From assembly GCF_016863295.1 (NCBI RefSeq), contig NZ_BOOP01000013.1, forward strand, positions 248,001 through 312,000: DNA of 64,000 nt, in the 5' to 3' direction. Every line of letters begins with the position of its first letter. Position 1 is the first letter of the stretch. Under the pieces are notes generated by a model. The model was given only the letters and a program-made list of their open reading frames with translations, searched no databases and was not told the origin of the DNA. This DNA comes from Planotetraspora phitsanulokensis. GTDB taxonomy: Bacteria > Actinomycetota > Actinomycetes > Streptosporangiales > Streptosporangiaceae. The translations under genes and the position numbers were made by a program. Shown piece after piece: positions 33,823 through 41,636 of this stretch.

Positions 33823-34476
33823 ATGAAGGTCGTTGGCAGTGCAGTGCTCGCAGTCGAGCGCAAGCGGGTCTGGGACGCGCTTCAGGACCCCGCCGTCCTG
33901 GTGCGGACGATCCCCGGCTGCGAGCGGCTGGAGGAGATCGGCGGCGACGCCTACAAGATGACGGTCGCCGCGGGGGTCGCGTCGATCAAGGGCGTCTACC
34001 AGGGTGAGGTCACCCTCGCCGATCAGCACGAACCCGAGCGGTTCGTGCTCAGGGCACGCGGCCAGGGCGCCCCCGGCACGGTCGAGGCCACCGTTCGCGT
34101 ACGGCTCAGCGAGGCGGAGGAGGGCGGCACCCGCGTCGACTATGACGCCGAGGCCGTCGTGGGCGGGATGATCGGCGGAGTCGGCCAGCGCATGCTCGGC
34201 TCGGTGGCCAAGAGGACGGCCGGCGAGTTCTTCACCGCCGTCGAACGGCACCTCGTGTCCGGACCCGTCGCGGTGCCCGCCGTCCCGGTGAAGGCGGCCG
34301 AGGTGGCCACCGAGGTGACGCCCGGCGCCCAGGTCTTCACCCGGCCCGTCGAGCCGGCGGCCCGGACGGGCGCGCCGGTGTGGCCGGTACTGGCCGCGTT
34401 CGGCATGGGCGCGGGGATCGCGCTGGGCAGCGCGGTGATCGGCTGGCTCCTCGGCCGGTCGGGCCGGCGGCGCTAG
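33823..34476 (+). CDS. CoxG-family SRPBCC protein with C-terminal membrane anchor
   Basis: 217 residues: an SRPBCC/START-like domain (about 1-145) with KVVGSAVLAVERKRVWDAL, DPAVLVRTIPGCERLEEI and a C-terminal anchor AFGMGAGIALGSAVIGWLLG. In CO dehydrogenase systems CoxG recruits the enzyme to the membrane for electron transfer to the respiratory chain. Here it probably serves the molybdenum hydroxylase 2.6 kb upstream, from which it is separated by the opposite-strand cydBA. GGAGG lies 5 bases before the ATG. Confidence 0.88.
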   Translation: MKVVGSAVLAVERKRVWDALQDPAVLVRTIPGCERLEEIGGDAYKMTVAAGVASIKGVYQGEVTLADQHEPERFVLRARGQGAPGTVEATVRVRLSEAEEGGTRVDYDAEAVVGGMIGGVGQRMLGSVAKRTAGEFFTAVERHLVSGPVAVPAVPVKAAEVATEVTPGAQVFTRPVEPAARTGAPVWPVLAAFGMGAGIALGSAVIGWLLGRSGRRR

Positions 34477-34572
34477 CTCTCCGTCATCGGTGGCAGGGTC
34501 TGACGACGGGCTGAGTTTTCTTCGGCAGAGTGCGCCGGTTCGGGGGCCGGTCGCGGTCGGTAAACACTGAAC

Positions 34573-36615
34573 ATGGGTAGCGTCCGCATCGGGGTCGACA
34601 CCGGAGGCACGTTCACGGACGTCGTCCTGGTCGACGAGGAGACCGGTGAGATCGTCACGACCAAGACCCCCTCGACGCCTGCCAATCCGGCGGACGGATT
34701 CATGGCAGGTGTTCACAAGGTCCTGGAGCTCCATACCGGCTCGGACGATCTCGGCGGCGTGTCCGCGATCGTCCACGGCACGACGGTGGCCACCAACCAG
34801 TTGCTCGAGGACCGCCCCGGCGGCACCGCGCACCTGGGCTTCGTCACGACCGAGGGCTTCGAGTTCATCCTGGAGATCGCCAGGCAGAGCGTCCCGGACG
34901 GCTACGGCAACTCCTACTTCTGGGTCAAGCCGCCCCGGATCGTCCCCGTGCACCGGGTGCGGACCGTCGGCGGGCGGCTCGACCACCTGGGGCGTGAGGT
35001 CAGGCCGTTCGACGAGGCGGGAGCCGTACAGGCCGCCCGCTGGTTCGCCGAGAACGGCGTCACCGCTATCGGCGTGTGCTTCCTGCACTCCTACGCGAAC
35101 CCCGAGCACGAACGGCGCATGCGCGAGGTGATTGAGCGGGAGCACCCCGGCGCGGTCGTCTCGTTGTCGAGCGACGTCCTGCGCGAGTACCGGGAGTACG
35201 AACGATCGGTCACCACGCTCGTCGACGCCGCGGTCAAGCCCATCATGCGGCGCTATATCGGCAACCTGTCGGACCGGCTCGGGCGGCCGTTCTCGGTGAT
35301 GAAGAGCAACGGCGGCGTGTTGTCGGCGTCCGAGGTGGTCCACCAGCCGATCACGACGGTCCTGTCCGGGCCCGCGGCGGGCGCGCTCGGCGCCGCCCTG
35401 ATCGCCGGGACGGCCGGGCACCCGGGGGTGATCACGCTCGACGGCGGAGGCACCTCCACCGACGTGGCGGTGGTGGTCGACGGCGAGCCGTCCCTGACGA
35501 CCGAGGGCACCATCGGCAGGTACCCCTGCAAGATCCCAATGATCGACATCGTGACCGTGGGCGCGGGGGGCGGGTCGATCGCGTGGATCTCCCGGGAGGG
35601 CACGCTGAAGGTGGGGCCGCGGTCGGCCGGCGCCGACCCGGGACCGCTCTGCTACGGCAGGGGAGGCACCGAGGTCACCGTCACCGACGCCCACGTCTTC
35701 CTCGGCCGGGTCCCTCCCCACCTCCTCGGCGGGGAGATCCCGCTCGACGTGTCCGCCGCCAGGGCGGGCATCGAGGCTCTGGCGGGCAAGCTCGGCCTGT
35801 CGCCCGAGCGCTGCGCGACCGGCATCCTCGAGATCAGCGCGTTCAACCAGTCGAACGCGATCCGGCAGATCACCGTCAAACGCGGCCTCGACGTACGGGA
35901 CTTCCCCATGGTCGCGTTCGGCGGATCGGGGCCGCTGCTCGCCTGCCGCCTGATCGACATCCTCGGTCTCCGCGCGGCCATCGTCCCGCCGAACCCGGGC
36001 AACGTGTCGGCGTTCGGCCTGCTCACGGTGGACGTGAAGAACGACTACGTCCGCACCCACGTCTCCCGTGACCCGTCGCGGGAGACGCTGCGGGCCGTCT
36101 TCGCCGAACTGGAGGGTCAGGCCGCCGCGGCGCTCGACCGCGAAGGCTTCACCGATCACGTGTACGCGCGCAGCGCCGACCTGCGTTACTACGGCCAGGC
36201 GTATGAGGTCAGGGTGCCCGCCCCGGACGGACCGCTGGACGACGGCTGGCGGGCCGCCGTCGTGGACCGCTTCCACGAGGCGCACCAGCGGCTCTACGGG
36301 TACGGCTATCGCGACGACCCCCGTCACGCCGTCGAATGGGTGAACCTGCGGGTCTCCGGCGTCGGCCCGATCACCCGGCCGGCGATCGCGCGCGTGCCGT
36401 ACCAGCTCGAGGAGCCGAGCCCGATCGCGACGCGGGACGTCTTCTACGAACGGTGGGGCCGCACGGTGATTTACCGCCGTGCCGACCTCGGCGCGGGAGC
36501 CGTGGTCACCGGTCCCGCGGTCATCGAGGAGTACGGCTCAACTCTGCCGGTGCACCCCGGCTTCACGGCGACCATGGACGACTACGGCAACCTCGTGGTG
36601 GTGAGCGACCGATGA
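34573..36615 (+). CDS. Hydantoinase/oxoprolinase subunit A (HyuA family)
   Basis: 680-residue ATP-dependent hydrolase subunit of the hydantoinase A/5-oxoprolinase/acetone carboxylase superfamily. ASKHA nucleotide motifs IGVDTGGTFTDVVLVD (residue 6), VHGTTVATNQLLE, LDGGGTSTDVAVV (about 292) and VTVGAGGGSIAW are intact. With HyuB it would open or hydrolyse a cyclic amide at the cost of ATP. The substrate cannot be read from sequence; the context suggests a heterocycle made by the adjacent oxidase. TAAACA lies 6 nt before the ATG. Confidence 0.9.
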   Translation: MGSVRIGVDTGGTFTDVVLVDEETGEIVTTKTPSTPANPADGFMAGVHKVLELHTGSDDLGGVSAIVHGTTVATNQLLEDRPGGTAHLGFVTTEGFEFILEIARQSVPDGYGNSYFWVKPPRIVPVHRVRTVGGRLDHLGREVRPFDEAGAVQAARWFAENGVTAIGVCFLHSYANPEHERRMREVIEREHPGAVVSLSSDVLREYREYERSVTTLVDAAVKPIMRRYIGNLSDRLGRPFSVMKSNGGVLSASEVVHQPITTVLSGPAAGALGAALIAGTAGHPGVITLDGGGTSTDVAVVVDGEPSLTTEGTIGRYPCKIPMIDIVTVGAGGGSIAWISREGTLKVGPRSAGADPGPLCYGRGGTEVTVTDAHVFLGRVPPHLLGGEIPLDVSAARAGIEALAGKLGLSPERCATGILEISAFNQSNAIRQITVKRGLDVRDFPMVAFGGSGPLLACRLIDILGLRAAIVPPNPGNVSAFGLLTVDVKNDYVRTHVSRDPSRETLRAVFAELEGQAAAALDREGFTDHVYARSADLRYYGQAYEVRVPAPDGPLDDGWRAAVVDRFHEAHQRLYGYGYRDDPRHAVEWVNLRVSGVGPITRPAIARVPYQLEEPSPIATRDVFYERWGRTVIYRRADLGAGAVVTGPAVIEEYGSTLPVHPGFTATMDDYGNLVVVSDR

Positions 36616-36705
36616 CCTGGAGCGAGCCCGACGCAGTGAGCGGAGTGGTCCGTGAGGTGCGAGCGGCCCGCGCAGCGAACGAGGAGTGGTGAGCGACCGA
36701 TGACC
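36598..36705 (+). repeat. 88-bp insertion flanked by 20-bp direct repeats between hyuA and hyuB
   Basis: GTGGTGAGCGACCGATGACC occurs at 36598-36617, containing the hyuA stop, and again at 36686-36705, containing the hyuB start. Without the 88-bp unit, hyuA and hyuB would overlap in ATGA like the other coupled genes here. The insert also holds a 26-codon frame (36612-36692) starting in an ATGA overlap with hyuA, and is rich in GAGCGAG/GCGAACGAGG words. Confidence 0.85.
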
Positions 36706-38535
36706 GACGTCGATCCGATTCTGGTGGAGATCGTCGAGGGGACGCTCGCGTCGGTCGAGATGGAGGTCGAGACCTCGATCGCCCGGACGGCCCGCTCGCC
36801 GATGATCCGCGACGCGCACGACTTCCGCGCGGGCATCCACGACGTACGGCTGCGCAAGCTGACCGGCAGGTCCTACTCGGCGCTGGTCCAGCCGGTCGTG
36901 CGCGACTTCCCGATCGAGACGATGCGGCCGGGCGACGTCTACTTCCACAACGACGTCTACCTGTCGGAGGGCGGGATCGGCCACCTGCCCGACCTGTGCG
37001 TGACCGTGCCGGTCTTCCACGAGGGGGAGGTGGTGGCCTTCGTCCAGGCGTTCGGGCACCACGACGACATCGGGGGCGCCGTGCCGGGCTCGATGCCGTC
37101 CCACGCGCGCAGCGCCTTCGAGGAGGGCCTGATGGTCCCCCCGATCAAGCTCTGGGACCAGGGCGTGCCCAACCGGGCGGCCCTGACGATCATGACGCGC
37201 AACTCGCGGATGCCCGACTCGCTCGCGGGCGACCTGGACGCGGAGTGCTCCGCCTGCCTGATGGGCGCCAGGAGACTGGGGGAGATCTTCGACCGCTACG
37301 GGCGCGCGGCCGTCGAGGCCTGCTTCGACGCGATCATCGCGAAGACGACGGAGACCTTCCGCCGGGAGCTGCTGTCGAAGATCCCGGAGGGGGTGCACGT
37401 CTGGGAGGACTACGCCGAGCACGACGGCGTCGACGAGCCCAGGCTGCACACCCAGCGGATCACCCTGACCGTGGACCACTCGGCCGACGTGCCGTTGACG
37501 ATCGACTTCACCGGGACGTCCGCCCAGGCCAAGGGGCCGATCAACCACGCCGGCGACTACGCCGACGGGGTCTTCCTGAAGAAGTGGCTCGCGCCGGTCC
37601 TGCGCAACCTCGCCGACACGCCCGAGCGGATGGCGGAACTCGACGTCAACGAGGGAGTCGTCCCGCTGATCAGGATGGTGTTCCCGGAGAAGGGCACGCT
37701 GCTGACGCCGATCTTCCCGGCGCCGACCAACGCCAGGACGTTCGTGATCCTCCGGCTCCTCGGGGTGCTGGCGGGCGTGCTCGCGAAGGCCACCGGCGGG
37801 CGCATGCCGGCCGACCAGGAGACCATCCGCTACACCGGGGTCTACGGCGAGTCCGACGACGGCCCGTACCTGATGCGGGAAGTGCTCGGCGGGGGTTCGG
37901 GCGGCCGCTGGTACGCCGACGGGGAGGACACCATCCACGTCGTCCCCGACTCGCGCAACATCCCTGTCGAGTTCGCCGAGGCGCGGTGGCCCTTCCTGGT
38001 CGAACGGCTCGGGCTGGCCGTCGACAGCGGCGGGCCGGGGGAGTTCCGGGGCGGTCTCGGCTACGACAAGCACATCCGCATGTTGCGGGACGCGTCGTTC
38101 ATGTCGATCGCCGATCGGTCGATCCTCGCGTGCTGGGGCGTGAACGGCGGCCGGGCGGGCCGTCCGTTCCTCGTCACGGTGAACGGCGAGGAGATGGAGG
38201 GCCTGGTGGACGACTTCCCCGTGAGGGCAGGGGAGATCGTGCGGGTCCGGACCACGGGAGGCGGCGGGTGGGGCTCGCCGTACGAACGGGAGGCCACGCG
38301 GGTGGCCGCCGACGTCCGCGACGGGAAGGTGTCCATCGAGGCGGCGAAGGACGACTACGGGGTCGTTCTGCACGGCCCTCGCGACGATCTGCGGATCGAC
38401 GAGGAGGCCACGCGGCGGCTGCGGGCGGCCGCACGGGCGGAGCAGCGGACGCGACGGGACGCCTTCTTCGACCGGGGGCCGGGTTACCCGAGGCTGTCCG
38501 GCGGCCTGACGCACGCCGACGTCGACCACCTCTGA
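36700..38535 (+). CDS. Hydantoinase/oxoprolinase subunit B (HyuB family)
   Basis: 611-residue partner of HyuA. Family blocks include DPILVEIVEGTLASVEMEVE at the N-terminus, RPGDVYFHNDVYLSEGGIGH near residue 80, FGHHDDIGG near 127 (metal-binding His/Asp) and TTGGGGWGSPYEREATRVAA near the C-terminus. ATG 36700 begins in the second copy of a 20-bp repeat and has no strong ribosome-binding site of its own. Together with HyuA it probably acts in ATP-dependent ring hydrolysis or carboxylation. Confidence 0.9.
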   Translation: MTDVDPILVEIVEGTLASVEMEVETSIARTARSPMIRDAHDFRAGIHDVRLRKLTGRSYSALVQPVVRDFPIETMRPGDVYFHNDVYLSEGGIGHLPDLCVTVPVFHEGEVVAFVQAFGHHDDIGGAVPGSMPSHARSAFEEGLMVPPIKLWDQGVPNRAALTIMTRNSRMPDSLAGDLDAECSACLMGARRLGEIFDRYGRAAVEACFDAIIAKTTETFRRELLSKIPEGVHVWEDYAEHDGVDEPRLHTQRITLTVDHSADVPLTIDFTGTSAQAKGPINHAGDYADGVFLKKWLAPVLRNLADTPERMAELDVNEGVVPLIRMVFPEKGTLLTPIFPAPTNARTFVILRLLGVLAGVLAKATGGRMPADQETIRYTGVYGESDDGPYLMREVLGGGSGGRWYADGEDTIHVVPDSRNIPVEFAEARWPFLVERLGLAVDSGGPGEFRGGLGYDKHIRMLRDASFMSIADRSILACWGVNGGRAGRPFLVTVNGEEMEGLVDDFPVRAGEIVRVRTTGGGGWGSPYEREATRVAADVRDGKVSIEAAKDDYGVVLHGPRDDLRIDEEATRRLRAAARAEQRTRRDAFFDRGPGYPRLSGGLTHADVDHL

Positions 38536-38558
38536 GGATGTGCGTGGCCGGCATCGAT

Positions 38559-38589
38559 GTGCGGCGGCGGGTCCGTCCCGCCGCCGCAC
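38559..38589. terminator. 13-bp-stem bidirectional terminator hairpin
   Basis: GTGCGGCGGCGGG (38559-38571) and its exact complement (38577-38589) around a 5-nt loop TCCGT, between the convergent hyuB and lysozyme genes. No U-tract, as is usual in high-GC actinobacteria. Confidence 0.85.
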
Positions 38590-38641
38590 GCCCGATCACC
38601 AGCGGGCCGTCTTCAATGTGCGCTCGTTGTGGCCGGCGAGG

Positions 38642-39559
38642 TTACGAGTACGTGGTGTAGCAGTAGGTGGTGCCTTCGTAGGTGACACCGTTCATCGTGC
38701 CCACCGTGGTGACGCAGGTCGTCGTCTCCCAGTAGATGTAGTTGAGCGCGCCCCCTCCGCCGGAGAACGGTGATCCCACGACGACGACGCCGTTGGGGTA
38801 GGCCGCTCCGCCGACACCGGTGCTGGGCACGCCCTTCGGCAGGTCCTTGGGGTCGCACACCGCGCCCTGTTGCATCAACTTGATGTTCCTGGTGGCCCGG
38901 GCGCCGACCTGCTTCGCCCAGAGCGAGTTCTTCATCTCCAGCCCGGCACGGTTGAAGTCGCCGACGTTCACGGCGGCGATCATGCGGGTGAACTCGCGGA
39001 ACCTGGCCGCGCCCATGTTGTACATCATGTCGATCAGCACGAGCTGCCGCGCCGATGTCAGACGGTCGAAGTTGTAGATCACTGTCCTGAGGTTCGCGAT
39101 GGCGGCGTAGAAGTCGTTCTCGAACAGGGTGATGATCTGAAGGGGCGTCAGATCCTGAGTCCCGGCGCGCACCGCGGCGTAGTTGGCGCCGACACTTTCA
39201 ATGCGGGCCTGCGCGCCGGGTCGGTTGAGGTTGAAGCCGATGCCCACCGTGGGGTTGCCCTTGCTGTCCGGGTACACGTGAGGGTCGCCGGCGAGCCCAT
39301 GGAGGCTCTCGTTGTTGGCGATGTACGTCTTCATCTCCAAGAGCGTGAGCTGCGGGCCCTGCTCGGCGGGGTCGGGGGCCTCGGGGTCGTAGCCTCCGCC
39401 CCCGGGAGTGCCGGGGCTGCCGGGGGTAGTGGTGCAGGGGTCGGGGAGCGGGTCGGCGTGGGCCGGCGTGGATGTGAGGGCGATGGCGGAGAGGGTGAAC
39501 GTCATCATGAGGAGAACGGCGGCGAGCAGGCGCAACGGCGGGGTTGTGCGAGTGGTCAT
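38642..39559 (-). CDS. Secreted GH24/T4-type lysozyme-like protein
   Basis: 305 residues. A Sec signal peptide (basic MTTRTTPPLR, hydrophobic core, AHA at 33-35) precedes a Pro/Gly linker and a lysozyme domain at about 70-230. The catalytic triad of phage T4-type lysozymes can be placed as E84 (NNESLHG), D98 (YPDSKG) and T104 (NPTVGIGFNL). The C-terminus (about 255-305) is Tyr/Thr/Gly-rich with two cysteines and no recognised binding domain. It likely cleaves peptidoglycan outside the cell. It is divergent from a LuxR regulator across a perfect inverted repeat. Confidence 0.8.
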   Translation of the reverse strand: MTTRTTPPLRLLAAVLLMMTFTLSAIALTSTPAHADPLPDPCTTTPGSPGTPGGGGYDPEAPDPAEQGPQLTLLEMKTYIANNESLHGLAGDPHVYPDSKGNPTVGIGFNLNRPGAQARIESVGANYAAVRAGTQDLTPLQIITLFENDFYAAIANLRTVIYNFDRLTSARQLVLIDMMYNMGAARFREFTRMIAAVNVGDFNRAGLEMKNSLWAKQVGARATRNIKLMQQGAVCDPKDLPKGVPSTGVGGAAYPNGVVVVGSPFSGGGGALNYIYWETTTCVTTVGTMNGVTYEGTTYCYTTYS

Positions 39560-39618
39560 GAGCTTCCCTCATGTGATGGTGGATGACGAGCTCATGATCA
39601 GTCGCGGAGCGGGCACGT

Positions 39619-39642
39619 AATATCCCAGATTCCTGGGATATT
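39619..39642. promoter_or_regulatory. Perfect 10-bp inverted repeat between lysozyme and LuxR genes
   Basis: AATATCCCAG (39619-39628), four-base spacer, then its exact complement CTGGGATATT (39633-39642). It ends 13 bp before a TAGGCT -10 element (39656-39661) of the LuxR gene and lies 60 bp upstream of the lysozyme ATG. A likely operator for autoregulation and lysozyme control. Confidence 0.65.
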
Positions 39643-39667
39643 CCTGGCAGCTGGTTAGGCTGCCGCC

Positions 39668-40738
39668 GTGACATCCCGCAGGGAAGCCGAACGACGGGCG
39701 ATCTCCGATCTCAAGGACCTCGCCGGTGCGCCGCTGACGGCCCCGGAGGTGTTCCGGCAGGCCGACCTGGTGCTCCGGAAGTTGCTCGGATACGACGCGG
39801 TGTGCTGGCACGCCACCGATCCCTCTTCGGGCCTGGTCGCGTCGGTCCTCACCGACGATCTGGAGCTGGACGACTTCCGGCAGGCGGTGCAGCTGGAGAT
39901 CTGGGGCGACGACGTCGCGAGGTTCCCCGAGATCCGGCTCAGCGCCCGCGTCGCCGACACGCTCAGCCGCGCCACGGGCGGCGTTCTCCGGCGCAGCCTG
40001 CGTTTCCGTGAGCAGATCGCCCCCGCGGGGTTCGGCGACGAGTTGCGCGCGGTGTTCGACGCCGGAGGCGGGATGTGGGGCTGCGCCGCGTTCATGCGGG
40101 CACCGGACCGGGGCCCGTACCGGCCCGGCGAGCTGGCGCTGGCCCGACGCGCCGCCCGGTACATCGGCGTCGCGCTCCAGCGCAGTCAGCTTCGCGAGCC
40201 GCCTTCGCAGGCGGCTCTCCCGCCGGCCGTGGTGCTGCTCGGGCCGGACAACCACCTGATCGACGCCGACGAGCAGGCGGAGCGGTTGCTCGCGGAGTTC
40301 GCCGACGATTCGACCGGCATCTTCAGCGTGCCGACGCCGTTCGTCATGGCGGCCGAGCAGGCCCGGGCCGCGGTCGCCGGCACCCGGACCCCCATGCCTC
40401 TAAGGGCACGGGGACGTGGTGGGCGATGGTTCGTGTTGCACGCGTCCCTGCTCAGGGAAGGGCCTGACGGACCAGCGGCGGTGGTGATCAGCCCGGCGTC
40501 GCGCGCCGAGATCATGCCTGTGGTGTTCGCCTCCTACGGGCTCACCCACCGCGAGTGCGAGGTCGCTCTGCAGGTGGTCCAGGGGCGTGGCACAGGCGAC
40601 ATCGCCCAGGTGCTCTGCATGACGCCGGTGACCGTGCAGGATCACCTCAAGTCGATCTTCACCAAGTCCGGTGTCCGAAGCCGGCGGGAATTCGTCGCCC
40701 AGCTTCTCGTGGTGCGGCCCCCGGAAGTGTGGACCTGA
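39668..40738 (+). CDS. LuxR-family transcriptional regulator
   Basis: 356 residues. The N-terminal two thirds have no clear receiver or ATPase motif and look like a GAF/PAS-type sensor (GYDAVCWHATDPSSGLVASV near residue 40). The C-terminal LuxR helix-turn-helix reads YGLTHRECEVALQVVQGRGT followed by DIAQVLCMTPVTVQDHLKSI (about 293-335). The GTG start is exactly 6 nt after a TAGGCT -10 hexamer, so a leaderless mRNA is likely. It probably controls the divergent lysozyme gene and itself through the intervening inverted repeat. Confidence 0.87.
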   Translation: MTSRREAERRAISDLKDLAGAPLTAPEVFRQADLVLRKLLGYDAVCWHATDPSSGLVASVLTDDLELDDFRQAVQLEIWGDDVARFPEIRLSARVADTLSRATGGVLRRSLRFREQIAPAGFGDELRAVFDAGGGMWGCAAFMRAPDRGPYRPGELALARRAARYIGVALQRSQLREPPSQAALPPAVVLLGPDNHLIDADEQAERLLAEFADDSTGIFSVPTPFVMAAEQARAAVAGTRTPMPLRARGRGGRWFVLHASLLREGPDGPAAVVISPASRAEIMPVVFASYGLTHRECEVALQVVQGRGTGDIAQVLCMTPVTVQDHLKSIFTKSGVRSRREFVAQLLVVRPPEVWT

Positions 40739-40763
40739 AGGGCCGCGAACGGTCCCGGTGGCC

Positions 40764-41066
40764 CTATCCCCAGACGCCCATGCCGGACGCGGCCGCCCGC
40801 GAGACCATGCGCGGGGTGGAGCGAAGCTCGGCCTCGAGTTCGGCGAGCACGTGCCGGGCGGCCGCTCTGATGCGCGCCCTGCGCCCGTTGAGCTCGTCGC
40901 CGAACGCCCTCGCTGTTGGTCCCACCCACACCGCGCGGCCGCCGAAGGTCGCGCAGGCGTTGTCCAGGGCCGCCTCCAGCACGTGGAGGTGCTCTCGTGC
41001 GGCCGCGAGCGCCGTCTCCAGGTCCCGATATCTCGGGTTGGGGACCAGATCGTCGTCGAGGGGCAA
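40764..41066 (-). CDS. WXG100-like small helical protein (possible type VII secretion substrate)
   Basis: 100 residues predicted to form two helices around a central WVGPTAR turn (AVWVGPTARAFGDEL near residues 45-59), the layout of WXG100/ESX proteins. The start is TTG 41066, with AGGAG 7 bases upstream. It lies 0.6 kb from a DUF6571 protein, a family often paired with such proteins. No secretion motif YxxxD/E was found. Function unknown. Confidence 0.65.
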   Translation of the reverse strand: MPLDDDLVPNPRYRDLETALAAAREHLHVLEAALDNACATFGGRAVWVGPTARAFGDELNGRRARIRAAARHVLAELEAELRSTPRMVSRAAASGMGVWG

Positions 41067-41166
41067 CGCCGGACTCCTGCTGTAGGGATATTCGGGGTGG
41101 CGCAGCGGTTCTGCTTGAGATTATGTGGGCTGGACCCGATCACTGCCACTCGCGGAGGCGAAGAGA

Positions 41167-41631
41167 ATGCTCGGCCATTCCGGTCACGTACGGCTTCGCG
41201 GTCTGCTCGTGGTTCTGGCGGTTGCTCTTCCGCTGGTTCTCGCCGGTTGTGATTCCGATGACGGCCCCACCGCCGCCCAAGCCGGCCAAACCCTGAAAAA
41301 TCACATTCTGCAGCTCCTCAAGGAGCGTGACGCGCAGGACGTCACCATCACCGATCCCGGCGGCAAGAACATCCCCTGCGGTGACGGCAAGGCGAAACAG
41401 ACCTTCGCGGTTGTGGCGGCAGATGCCGATGCCCGGACGCAGCCGCAGATCATCAAGGACGGCTTCATCTCGGCCCTCGGTCATGTCGGAAATTACCGAA
41501 TAGTTTCAGATGAATTCGATGACAAGCCGATTAAGGTTGAGAATGCCGACGCTGCGACAGTCGTGTTCATCGGATCTCCGGGCAATGGCCGCATCGACAT
41601 CAAAGGACAGACTCAGTGCCTGGCGCTTTAA
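41167..41631 (+). CDS. Small putative lipoprotein
   Basis: 154 residues with a lipoprotein signal peptide: basic start MLGHSGHVRLRG, hydrophobic core LLVVLAVALPLVLAGC with lipobox LAGC at about 25-28, then an acidic CDSDDG. The mature part has a possible disulfide pair (Cys in NIPCGDG and QTQCLAL) and no recognised fold. GGAGG lies 8 bases before ATG 41167. GC falls toward its 3' end. It is divergent from the WXG-like gene and convergent with the DUF6571 gene, 5 bp apart. Confidence 0.72.
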   Translation: MLGHSGHVRLRGLLVVLAVALPLVLAGCDSDDGPTAAQAGQTLKNHILQLLKERDAQDVTITDPGGKNIPCGDGKAKQTFAVVAADADARTQPQIIKDGFISALGHVGNYRIVSDEFDDKPIKVENADAATVVFIGSPGNGRIDIKGQTQCLAL

Positions 41632-41636
41632 GGTGG

